Assembly: GCA_964517215.1 (NCBI GenBank)
Contig: CAZFBR010000023.1
Coordinates: 1-22,957, forward strand
Direction: 5' to 3'
DNA from: CAZFBR01 sp035353495 [NCBI: uncultured bacterium]
GTDB taxonomy: Bacteria > DAOPZR01
Length of the DNA stretch: 22,957 nt
The notes beneath the pieces were generated by a model that worked only from the letters and a program-made list of their open reading frames with translations, did not search any database and was not told the origin of the DNA. The translations under genes and the position numbers were made by a program. This document shows, piece by piece, positions 1-9,460 of the stretch (positions are counted from its first letter, which is position 1; every line of letters begins with the position of its first letter).

Positions 1-2366
<2,366 letters not shown>

Positions 2367-2367
<1 letters not shown>

Positions 2368-3293
2368 TACTGTGCTCCAAGGAACTGCACTTCCGGGTGC
2401 AGGTTTTCACCGCACAAGTCACGCACCAGCCGCTGCGCCCGTTGCGCCAGCTCTTTCACGTCCGCGGCGGTTGCCCCGCCGGTATTGATGATGAAATTCG
2501 CATGCCCGCGGAAAATCTCCGCCCCGCCCGCCCGCTGGCCCTTGGCGCCCGCGCGATCCAGCAGTTCGCCCGCCGCCCGTTTGCGCTCGCCACCGGGCAG
2601 CGGCGGCAGATTGCGAAAAAAACTGCCGGCGCAGCCAAAGCCGTACGGATGCTGTTCCAGGCGCCGCGCGCGATCATCAATGATCACCTGCTGCAGCGCC
2701 GCCGCGTCACCCGCCGCCAGTTCCCAGGTCGCATCGAGCAGCAGCGTCGCCGGCTCATCCGCCAGCCGGCTGTGCCGGTAGGCGAACCCGAACCAGTCAC
2801 GGCCAACCGTCGCGGTGGTGCCGTCAGGCAGGAGCAGCGTCGCCCGCACCAGCGCATCACCAATCCCGCGCCCGTAGGCGCCGGCATTGCCGCGCACGGC
2901 GCCGCCAACTGTCCCGCAGATCCCGCCGGCAAATTCCAGTCCCGCCAGCCCTGCCCGTGCCGTCGCCAGTGCCAGTCGCGCCGTGGCCGTGCCTGAAACC
3001 GCAGTTACCGTCGTGCCGGCGAACGCCAGCCCGCTGGTGCGGTCAAGCACCACCAGTCCACGCCAGCCGGCATCGTCGGCCAGCACATTGCTGCCGCCGC
3101 CCAGCACCAGCACCGGCATCCCCGCGCGCCGCGCGACCATAACCGCGTCAGTCAGTTCAGCCGCGGTGGTTGCTGCAAAGAGCAGCTCAGCCGGACCGCC
3201 GATCCCGAACGTCGTCAGCGTCGCCAGCGGCACGGCACAACGCACGCGCGTACCGTATCGCTGCGTCAGTTCCGCCGCTACCGCTGCCGCCAT
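2367..3293 (-). CDS. murB: UDP-N-acetylenolpyruvoylglucosamine reductase
   Basis: MurB reduces UDP-GlcNAc-enolpyruvate to UDP-MurNAc with NADPH and FAD, the second committed step of peptidoglycan synthesis, in the cytoplasm. From ATG 3293 it is 308 residues, a normal length. The FAD-binding half has TTFGIGGPA (about 27-35), LGGGSNVL (64-71) and GGICGTVGGAVRGNAG. The C-terminal half has YGFGCAGSFFRN (Ser224 is the expected proton donor) and LHPEVQFLG (Glu301 is the expected catalytic acid). I chose the ATG at 3293 over an upstream GTG at 3314 because GGGGAG sits about 6 nt before the ATG, and because transcription from the predicted promoter would leave only about 12 nt before the GTG. The stop overlaps the next start (TAATG), implying translational coupling with the TPR gene. 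Confidence 0.95.
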
Positions 3294-3332
3294 CCGCGCT
3301 CCCCGTGCAGTCACACCCCGACCGCCCGTCCC

Positions 3333-3361
3333 TTTGTACTATCTTTCGCCGGGAGCGTCAA
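3333..3361 (-). promoter_or_regulatory. Sigma-70-type promoter for murB operon
   Basis: On the minus strand TTGACG (3361-3356) is followed after 17 bp by TACAAA (3338-3333). This puts a transcript start near 3326, about 33 nt before the murB ATG at 3293. The -35 matches 5 of 6 and the -10 matches 4 of 6 bases of the housekeeping consensus. Confidence 0.55.
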
Positions 3362-3597
3362 GCAACCCGGGCATCAGGCCGCAATGGCCGCTGCGCCGGC
3401 GTTCATGCCGCCGGCACCCCGTTACCCGTGCCCCGTTGCCGCCGGTTGCATAATCCGTTTCCTTCCGGTGCCGGTCGCTCGCACAAAAGACAGCGATCGT
3501 GCCATGCTCCCGGCATAATCGCCCGCGCTTGCGCCACCGCGGCAACCTGTGCTACATGACTCATAATCCAATGCGCCTGCTGGCGGAGGAACGGACC
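3362..3597. other. Intergenic region between divergent murB and proC
   Basis: No gene with coherent coding character is seen here; the overlapping open frames are Arg/Pro-rich shadows. It must hold the proC promoter. CATAAT-like -10 elements occur near 3514-3519 and 3562-3567, but neither has a convincing -35 at 16-18 bp, so no promoter is called. A strong GGAGGA lies just before the proC start. Confidence 0.5.
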
Positions 3598-4407
3598 ATG
3601 ATCGGGATTATCGGCTACGGCAGTATGGGCGGCATGCTGGCACGCGGTTTTGTCGCGGCACAGGCGGTGCCGGCAGCGCAGTTGTGCATCGCTGCGCGGT
3701 CGGCCGCGTCGCGCGCGCGGGCGACCGCTGAGCTTCCCGGCGCAACGGTAACGGCAGATGCCGCTGCCGTCGCCCGGCAGGCAGGCCTGCTCTTTCTCTG
3801 CGTCAAACCGCTGGAGACACTCCCCCTGCTGCGCGCACTGCTCCCCGCCCTGCGCACGGAAACGCATCTCGTCTCGCTCGCCGCCGGCGTGACGCTCGCC
3901 GATCTCGGCGAAATCCGGCCGGGCCGCAACTCAAAATGCATCCCGAGCGTCACCGCGGAAGTGCGCGACGGCGTTGCCCTGCTCTGCCATGATCCGGCCG
4001 TCCCGCCGGACGCTGCGGCGCGCTGCGAACAGCTGCTCGGGACGCTGGCCACGGTCGTGCTGATCGCGGAGCGCCATTTCGCGCTTGCCGCCGACCTGAC
4101 CAGCTGCGCGCCCGGCCTCCTCTCCGCGATCGCCGACGAATACCTGCAGGCGGCGCTGCGGGCGGGCGAGCTCGACCCCGCGCAGGCGGAACACATGCTG
4201 AAAATCACCCTGCGCGGCTGGTCGCGCCTGCTGCTCGATCAGTCGATGGATTTTTCGCAGGCCATCGGCCGGGTGGCCACGAAAGGCGGGATTACCGAAC
4301 AGGGTGTGGGGGTGCTGCGCACCGGCCTGCCGGCGGTTTTCGACGCATTGTTCGCCGCCACTGCCGTCAAGCACCGCGAGCTCGCCGCACGCCTCGCACA
4401 GCATTAG
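3598..4407 (+). CDS. proC: Pyrroline-5-carboxylate reductase
   Basis: This enzyme reduces 1-pyrroline-5-carboxylate to proline with NAD(P)H, the last step of proline synthesis, in the cytoplasm. The product is 269 residues, typical of the family. The N-terminus IGIIGYGSMGGML is the Rossmann dinucleotide-binding loop (GxGxMG). VKP near residue 63 and the C-terminal signature VATKGGITEQGVGVL fit the P5CR pattern (small residue, T, x, G, G, x, T, xx, G, V). The central segment reads TSCAPGLL where many family members have a SGSGPAY-like stretch, so this is a divergent branch. The start is fixed by GGAGGA about 9 nt upstream of the ATG; a longer frame starting at 3499 is rejected. It is transcribed alone, divergently from murB and convergently with the radical SAM gene. 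Confidence 0.88.
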   Translation: MIGIIGYGSMGGMLARGFVAAQAVPAAQLCIAARSAASRARATAELPGATVTADAAAVARQAGLLFLCVKPLETLPLLRALLPALRTETHLVSLAAGVTLADLGEIRPGRNSKCIPSVTAEVRDGVALLCHDPAVPPDAAARCEQLLGTLATVVLIAERHFALAADLTSCAPGLLSAIADEYLQAALRAGELDPAQAEHMLKITLRGWSRLLLDQSMDFSQAIGRVATKGGITEQGVGVLRTGLPAVFDALFAATAVKHRELAARLAQH

Positions 4408-4518
4408 GCAAAAACCCGCGGCAGGATCATCCGGGCCGGCGCCCACCATTTGACTCCGGGACGCCACTGCGGGACACGCCGCCGCTGCCGCTACGACGCG
4501 CCCCGCGTTTCCCGGCAG
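4408..4518. other. Convergent intergenic gap between proC and the radical SAM gene
   Basis: 111 bp between two converging stop codons. Several short GC-rich self-complementary stretches are present, but no stem followed by a run of T on either strand, so no intrinsic terminator can be called. Confidence 0.5.
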
Positions 4519-5409
4519 TCAGCGGTCGGTGAAAAGCGCCAGGCAGTGGCGGCCGAAACAGGTCGCGTCAAACACCTGGTCGCTGGCGGCAAACAACTTC
4601 ATCGTCAGTTCGCGCACGTCGTCATCCAGCAGATTGCCGCACGGGAGATCGCGGCGGTGAAAGCAGGCGCTGACGCTGGCGTCGGGATCGACCACGAGCG
4701 TCTCGCACCCCATAAAGCATGATACCGGCGTGGCGCCCAGGTCAAGGTACAGATCGACCCAGAGCTGATAATAGCCGCCGCAGTGGTTTGCCTCCGCCCA
4801 CGGCCGCAAGAGGTTGTCGACCCGCTCCCAGGCCGTGCCCGTCAGTCCGGCCAGGGTGCGCGCCTGCTCCGGATGCCCGTCCGGCAGGTGCAGCGGCTGC
4901 AGCAGCAGGCCGGCATGCTCGCGGTCCGCCCAGTCGATCAGCGCCGCGATATGCTCCAGATTGTCACGAGTCACGCAGGCCAGCAGGGTGGCGTGTTCCA
5001 GCCCGCCGCCGCGCAGCGCGCGCAGCCGCGCCTGCGCATCATCAAGCACCCCGTCGATGGTCGGCAGTTCCGCGTCCGCCACCGACGGCAGCGAGCAGGT
5101 TGCGGCGTCAAGCCCGGCCGCGCGCCACGCCGCCACCTGCGCGGCGGTGAGCCCTTCCCCGTTGGTCAGAAGCAGCGTGCTCATGGCCGCCGCCCGGGCG
5201 CCGCGCAGCCAATCCGGCAGTTCCGGCACCGTTGCCGGCTCGCCGCCGCTCAGGATCAGCCGCGTAACCCCCAATTCACGCAATCCGGCCAGGGCCGGTC
5301 CGCTGGCGCCGCGCAGGCGGTCGCCCGTCCGCGGCGGCGTGGCGCGATTGCAGCACCAGGTGCATCCGCGTGCGCATTCATTCGTCAGCACGACAAAAGC
5401 TGTATGCAT
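4519..5409 (-). CDS. Radical SAM protein with SPASM-like C-terminal cysteines
   Basis: 296 residues. The N-terminus has the radical SAM cluster motif CARGCTWC (C12, C16, C19; CX3CX2C), followed by a canonical LILSGGEP for SAM binding. The C-terminal ~90 residues contain CFMGC, then VDPDASVSACFHRRDLPCGN and finally CFGRHC. This arrangement resembles a SPASM/twitch auxiliary [4Fe-4S] domain, as in peptide-modifying and anaerobic sulfatase-maturing enzymes. A cytoplasmic enzyme that makes a 5'-deoxyadenosyl radical is expected; the substrate cannot be read from the sequence. The ATG overlaps the stop of the isoaspartate methyltransferase gene (TAATG), with AAGGAG just upstream, so the two are probably made together. 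No small precursor-peptide gene is evident next to it. Assignment to the superfamily is firm, the role unknown. Confidence 0.88.
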   Translation of the reverse strand: MHTAFVVLTNECARGCTWCCNRATPPRTGDRLRGASGPALAGLRELGVTRLILSGGEPATVPELPDWLRGARAAAMSTLLLTNGEGLTAAQVAAWRAAGLDAATCSLPSVADAELPTIDGVLDDAQARLRALRGGGLEHATLLACVTRDNLEHIAALIDWADREHAGLLLQPLHLPDGHPEQARTLAGLTGTAWERVDNLLRPWAEANHCGGYYQLWVDLYLDLGATPVSCFMGCETLVVDPDASVSACFHRRDLPCGNLLDDDVRELTMKLFAASDQVFDATCFGRHCLALFTDR

Positions 5410-6062
5410 TACTGCTCCTTTTCCGCCGGGCGCTGTCCTGCATGCACGAGCGGCACAAAGCGAACCCCGAACATTTCCCGCGTTTCCAGCCGCTCACCGC
5501 GCCGGGTGAGGCAAAGCAGGCGCTGCTCGCCCGCACCCACCGGAATCACCAGCCGCCTGCTGTCCGTCAACTGCCGCGGCAGGTCGGCGGGGATTGCCGG
5601 CGGCGCGGCGGAGACCACGATCCCCGCAAACGGCGCGGCCTCCCGCCAGCCAGCGTAGCCGTCCGCTGCGATCAGCCGCACCGGATACCCCAGCGCCCGC
5701 AGCAACCGCCCCGCCTGCCGGGCCAGCTGCGGCCGCAGCTCCATGGCATACACCTGCAGGCCCATCGCCGCCAGCACCGCGGCAAGGTACCCGCAGCCGG
5801 CGCCAATTTCCAGAACCCGTGACCCGGCCGGCGCCTGCAGCAGCTCCGCCATGGCCGCCACCATAAACGGCTGGGAAATGGTCTGGCCGTCGGTCAGGGG
5901 GAGGGGATAATCGGCATAGGCCTCACCCGCCAGCGTCGGTGCCACAAACCGGTGCCGCGGCACCGCGGCCATGGCCTGCAATACCCGCGGGTCGCGCACC
6001 CCGCGCGCGCGCACCTGCTCCGCCACCATGGCCGCGCGAACCGCCGCAAAGGCATTGTCCAT
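5409..6062 (-). CDS. pcm: Protein-L-isoaspartate O-methyltransferase
   Basis: PCMT methylates L-isoaspartyl residues in aged proteins using SAM and so starts their repair. From ATG 6062 it is 217 residues, the usual size. Early family sequence MVAEQVRARGVRDPRVLQAM is followed by VPRHRFV, then DGQTISQPFMVAAM (substrate-side loop) and the SAM motif VLEIGAGCGYLAAVLA, and VVSAAPPAIP. The open frame extends upstream to 6149, but that stretch contains the predicted promoter, so the ATG at 6062 is preferred even though its ribosome binding site is weak. The gene is coupled to the radical SAM gene by a one-base overlap and is divergent from the prolyl isomerase gene. Confidence 0.93.
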   Translation of the reverse strand: MDNAFAAVRAAMVAEQVRARGVRDPRVLQAMAAVPRHRFVAPTLAGEAYADYPLPLTDGQTISQPFMVAAMAELLQAPAGSRVLEIGAGCGYLAAVLAAMGLQVYAMELRPQLARQAGRLLRALGYPVRLIAADGYAGWREAAPFAGIVVSAAPPAIPADLPRQLTDSRRLVIPVGAGEQRLLCLTRRGERLETREMFGVRFVPLVHAGQRPAEKEQ

Positions 6063-6084
6063 TACCGGCAGTGTACCAAATAAC

Positions 6085-6113
6085 TTGCGTTCCCGCCACA
6101 AATCAGTTATAGT
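6085..6113 (+). promoter_or_regulatory. Promoter for the SurA/PpiD-like gene
   Basis: TTGCGT (6085-6090), a 17-bp spacer and TATAGT (6108-6113). The -10 matches 5 of 6 bases. Transcription would start near 6120, giving a leader of about 57 nt. Its -10 overlaps that of the oppositely directed pcm promoter. Confidence 0.5.
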
Positions 6114-6134
6114 TACTGCCGATTTTGCCAGCAA
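6106..6134 (-). promoter_or_regulatory. Promoter for pcm and the radical SAM gene
   Basis: On the minus strand TTGCTG (6134-6129), 17 bp, then TATAAC (6111-6106), a 5 of 6 match. Transcription would start near 6099, about 37 nt before the pcm ATG. The element shares bases 6108-6111 with the plus-strand -10. Confidence 0.5.
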
Positions 6135-6176
6135 TGATGCGGTTGGCACATCTCCTCTTTTCGGGACGGGACAGAC

Positions 6177-7751
6177 ATGTTTACCTGGTTACGCAGCGTT
6201 ATGAAGCCGATTTTCTGGGTGGTGGTCATCACCTTTGTCGCCTTCATCTTCTACGCCTGGGGCATGCAGGCCGGTTCGGGCAATGATCCGCAGCTGAACG
6301 TCGCCTCGGTCGACGGCGTTGCCATCAGCCGCATGGATTACGATGAAGCGCTGAACCGTTATCTCGACCAGCTGCGCGAGCGCAACGGCGGCAGCATCCC
6401 CGCCGATGAGGAAGCGGCGGCGCGGCAGGGGGTGCTCGACGAACTGATCCGCCGCACAGTCGAATTGCAGGAAGCGGCGGACATGGGAATCGTCGTGACC
6501 GACGAAGAGTTGCTCCAGTTCATCAAGTACGCCGAACCGTCGTTTCGCAACGAACAGGGGCAGTTTGACGCCGGCCGTTTCGACATGTATCGCACCAAAA
6601 TGCCGGCCCAGCAGTGGCTGCAGCTGGAGCGCGAGCGGCGCGAGCAGCTCATGCTGTACAAGCTGCAGGATGCGATCGTCAGCAACCTGCGCACGTCGCA
6701 ATCGGACCTGCAGAACTATTATTCCACCTACTACCGCCAGTTCGACCTGGCGCAGATCCTGATCAAGCCCGAGCTGTACGTCAGCGATTCGCGCGTCCTG
6801 GCCTACTATCAGGAGCATCGCGCGGACTTCGCCCAGCCGTTGCGCGTCCATGCCCGCCATATCCTCCTGGCCGCCCCCAAGGGGAGCGATGCCGAGCTGA
6901 TCAGCCGGCAGCGCACCAAGGCGGAGAATATCCGGGAGATGCTGCTGAAAAAGCAGCTGGAATTCGCCCGCGCGGCACAGCAGTATTCCGAAGATTCCGG
7001 GTCGCGGGCCGCCGGCGGCGATCTGGGCACATTCGGCAAGGGGGCCATGGTGGCGGAGTTTGAAGCAGCCGCGTTCGCCGCGACCCCGGGCACCCTGACC
7101 GGCGTTGTGCAGACCGATTTCGGTTTTCATGTCATCGAGGTGCTGGAACGGTTTGAAAACGAGCCGTTCCCGCTGGAGAAGGTTCGTGACGGTATCCGCC
7201 GCCGCCTGGTGGGCGACGCCGAGCGGGCATTGGCCCGTGCCAAGGCGGAGCAGGCTGTCGCCGAGCTCAAGGCCGGCCGGCCGTTCGCCGAGGTGGCCCG
7301 CCGCTATTCCGGCGCCGCCAGCGCGGCCGCCGGCGGCAACGTCGGCCTCCTGGCCCGCTTCCTTGACCCCATGCTCTTCGATACCGAAAAATTTGAATCG
7401 CTGGACAAGGAACTGATCCGCAATTCCTTCATCATTTCACAGGTTTCCGAGCAGCTCGACGCCATCCCGGTCGGCGGGTACAGCCAGCCCATCCGCTCCG
7501 CGTTCGGCTACCACATCGTCAGCGTCCGCAAGAAACAGGACGCCGACATGGCCCATTACGAGGAGTTCCGGACTCAGGTTGAACGCGAACTCAACAGCCG
7601 GCTGCAGCAGGATATCTTCACCAAGTGGTACGAATCGCGCCGGGCCGCACGCGATGTGAAGATCTTCCTGACCGATGAGGAGTTGCATCCGCTGAACGGT
7701 GTGCTGGCCCCCATCGCCACCCCGGGTAACGCCCCGGCCCCGCAGATGTAA
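6177..7751 (+). CDS. SurA/PpiD-like parvulin peptidyl-prolyl isomerase, membrane-anchored
   Basis: 524 residues. An uncleaved N-terminal anchor (about residues 11-29, PIFWVVVITFVAFIFYAWG) places the rest outside the inner membrane. Residues about 42-200 look like the SurA_N-type chaperone region (VDGVAISRMDYDEAL, LDELIRRTVELQEA). Residues about 222-324 form a parvulin domain with VHARHILL, FARAAQQYSEDSGSRAAGGD, GTFGKGAMV and TDFGFHVIEV. Residues about 355-452 repeat the fold in a looser form (FAEVARRYSG, AAAGGNVG, SAFGYHIVSV) and may be inactive. The layout resembles PpiD (anchor, chaperone region, parvulin) with an extra parvulin unit, so a role in folding exported proteins is likely. The start has GGGAC about 8 nt upstream. 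It is a single-gene transcript with its own promoter and terminator. Confidence 0.88.
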   Translation: MFTWLRSVMKPIFWVVVITFVAFIFYAWGMQAGSGNDPQLNVASVDGVAISRMDYDEALNRYLDQLRERNGGSIPADEEAAARQGVLDELIRRTVELQEAADMGIVVTDEELLQFIKYAEPSFRNEQGQFDAGRFDMYRTKMPAQQWLQLERERREQLMLYKLQDAIVSNLRTSQSDLQNYYSTYYRQFDLAQILIKPELYVSDSRVLAYYQEHRADFAQPLRVHARHILLAAPKGSDAELISRQRTKAENIREMLLKKQLEFARAAQQYSEDSGSRAAGGDLGTFGKGAMVAEFEAAAFAATPGTLTGVVQTDFGFHVIEVLERFENEPFPLEKVRDGIRRRLVGDAERALARAKAEQAVAELKAGRPFAEVARRYSGAASAAAGGNVGLLARFLDPMLFDTEKFESLDKELIRNSFIISQVSEQLDAIPVGGYSQPIRSAFGYHIVSVRKKQDADMAHYEEFRTQVERELNSRLQQDIFTKWYESRRAARDVKIFLTDEELHPLNGVLAPIATPGNAPAPQM

Positions 7752-7768
7752 GTCACGCCAGCGCTCTC

Positions 7769-7805
7769 GCCCGCCCGGTGCTGTGCACCGGGCGGGCTTT
7801 TTTTT
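7769..7805 (+). terminator. Strong intrinsic terminator after the SurA/PpiD-like gene
   Basis: A perfect 13-bp GC-rich stem (7769-7781 with 7785-7797) closes a 3-nt loop and is followed by eight T residues (7798-7805). It lies 17 bp after the stop codon of the isomerase gene. The minus strand lacks a T-run on its own 3' side, so it works mainly for plus-strand transcripts. Confidence 0.93.
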
Positions 7806-7848
7806 CGCCAGTCAGCCGCACGTCCGGCATCGTCCGGCACAACCAAGC

Positions 7849-7883
7849 GCCGCGACCGGTGACAGCAATCGTGTCAGCGCGGC
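7849..7883 (-). terminator. Possible terminator hairpin at the end of the eleven-gene operon
   Basis: Directly after the lipoprotein stop codon the minus strand can form GCCGCG/CGCGGC (7883-7878 with 7854-7849) enclosing TGACA/TGTCA (7876-7872 with 7864-7860). The following sequence (GCTTGGTTGTG) is only mildly T-rich, so this may be a weak intrinsic terminator or simply a 3'-end stabilising hairpin. Confidence 0.4.
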
Positions 7884-8702
7884 TTATGGCAACGCATCCG
7901 CGAGGGTCAGCGGCAGCGGCGCATACTGCCAGCCGCTGTCGGCACGGATCCCGTATTCGAGCCGGTCATTGGCAACCGTAACCCCGGCCGCCGGCTCGGG
8001 CCGCGGCGGCACGGTATTGGCCGGCACCATGCGCCGGAGGTCACGCACCGGGTCATAGCCCAGCAGCTGCTGACCGCCCTGCCAGATGAATACTTCGCTG
8101 TCATCCACCTGCTGCAACTGCCCCGCCAGCGGCGCGCGCCAGGTCCCGTCCGCCAGCCGGCAGCGAATTTCCCGGTTGCCATCCGCACGCGTCACCACCG
8201 CCGCGAGGGTGCCCCGCGCATCAGCGAAATACAGTTCCGTCAGCGTCAGCCCGTTCGCCTGCAGGCGGGCATCAAGGTCGAGCGGCTGCACCGCAAGGGC
8301 GACGCCCTGCAGCACAAAGTATGCGGTCGCGCTCTGCAGGGTGTCGTGCAACTGCCCGGCGCAGCGCACCAGCACCCAGTCACCGCGCGCGTCGATAATG
8401 CTCGCTGCGCCCTGGCCCGGCAGCCAGCGGGCAGTGTCCAGCCGGGTGGTCGCCATTACCCGGCCGCTGCTCCGGTCGTACCGGCCGACGACCGCGGCAT
8501 ATTTCAAATAATCGGGTATTCCACCGTCGGGAACGGCGGCCAGCCCCGACGCCGGGCGGTACACGAGCTCGTGCACGGCATAGACAATCGTACGGCCATC
8601 ATCGAGCAGCCGGGCCGACGTGAACTTGCTGGCATCCACGACCTTGCCGCACCCCGCGACAAGCAGGGCGAGCGGCAGCAGCAACCGCAGGCACAGTCTC
8701 AT
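7884..8702 (-). CDS. Predicted lipoprotein of unknown function
   Basis: 272 residues. The N-terminus MRLCLRLLLPLALLVAGCGK is a lipoprotein signal peptide with lipobox VAGC, so Cys18 would be lipidated. The second residue of the mature protein is Gly, not Asp, which in enterobacteria would favour the outer membrane. The mature part is beta-rich with short repeating strands (for example DARGTLAAVVTRADGNREIRCRLADGTW), which could be part of a propeller or sandwich, but I recognise no family. The start overlaps the nth stop as ATGA and has GGGGAG about 8 nt upstream. It is the last gene of the operon. That it is a lipoprotein is well supported; its function is unknown. Confidence 0.8.
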   Translation of the reverse strand: MRLCLRLLLPLALLVAGCGKVVDASKFTSARLLDDGRTIVYAVHELVYRPASGLAAVPDGGIPDYLKYAAVVGRYDRSSGRVMATTRLDTARWLPGQGAASIIDARGDWVLVRCAGQLHDTLQSATAYFVLQGVALAVQPLDLDARLQANGLTLTELYFADARGTLAAVVTRADGNREIRCRLADGTWRAPLAGQLQQVDDSEVFIWQGGQQLLGYDPVRDLRRMVPANTVPPRPEPAAGVTVANDRLEYGIRADSGWQYAPLPLTLADALP

Positions 8703-9460
8703 GGTGTTTTCTCCCCGTACGGGCAGGTTCGCGCCACCGGACAGGCCGGACAGCGCGGCGCGCGCGCGCGGCAGCAGGCGCGCCCATGCGCAATCAGCAG
8801 ATGGTTAACCACACCCCACTGCCGGCGCGGCAGTAGCGCCATCAGATCGCGTTCGATCCCGTCAGGGGTCGTTGCCCGCGTCCAGCCGAGCCGGACGCTC
8901 ACCCGCGCCACATGCGTGTCCACCGCCACCGCCGGCGCGCCAAACGCGACGTTCAGGATGACGTTCGCGGTTTTGCGCCCGACCCCGGGCAGCCGCCGCA
9001 GGTCGTCGTGCGCGGCAGGCACCGTCCCGCCGAAGTCCCGCACCAGCACCTGCGCCGCCGCCACCGCGTTCGCCGCCTTGGCCCGGTAGAGCCCCAGCGC
9101 GCGGATCACCGCCGCCACGTCGGCAACGGATGCCTGCGCCAGCGCCGCCGCATCCGGCCAGCGGGCGAACAGCGCGGGGGTCACCCTGTTCACCGCCACA
9201 TCGGTCGTCTGCGCCGAGAGCATGACCGCGACCGCCAGTTCGAAATGATTGCGGAAATGAAGGGCGCAGCGCGCGTCGGGATAGGCCCGCTGCAGAACCG
9301 CCAGCTGCGCCGTCGCCTGCCGGCGTTGCACCACCTCCGGTGCCGTTGCGGCCGTCAGCGCCCGCGGCCGCGGGCCCAAACCTCGGACATCCCGCGCCCG
9401 AAGATCGCCGGTTGCTTTTCCGGTTGCCCGCGGGCGCGGGGAAAACCGGCCGGGCGCCAT
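8699..9460 (-). CDS. nth: Endonuclease III (DNA glycosylase/AP lyase)
   Basis: Endonuclease III excises oxidised pyrimidines and cleaves the abasic site in base excision repair. The core is complete: LSAQTTDVAVN, the helix-hairpin-helix LPGVGRKTANVIL with catalytic Lys163, AVDTHVARVSVRLGW with catalytic Asp181, and the [4Fe-4S] ligands C230-X6-C237-X2-C240-X5-C246. The frame from the TGATG overlap with thrC gives 253 residues, about 40 more than the usual ~211. The extra N-terminal part is Arg/Pro/Ala-rich with no ribosome binding site before it, so a downstream GTG may be the true start. The stop overlaps the lipoprotein start as ATGA. The enzyme call is secure, the start is not. Confidence 0.93.
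   Translation of the reverse strand: MAPGRFSPRPRATGKATGDLRARDVRGLGPRPRALTAATAPEVVQRRQATAQLAVLQRAYPDARCALHFRNHFELAVAVMLSAQTTDVAVNRVTPALFARWPDAAALAQASVADVAAVIRALGLYRAKAANAVAAAQVLVRDFGGTVPAAHDDLRRLPGVGRKTANVILNVAFGAPAVAVDTHVARVSVRLGWTRATTPDGIERDLMALLPRRQWGVVNHLLIAHGRACCRARAPRCPACPVARTCPYGEKTP

Noticed and set aside
7819-7839. Short direct repeat CGTCCGGCA twice in the gap after the terminator
   Set aside because: Only two short copies, no array or flanking target features; likely chance in GC-rich DNA.
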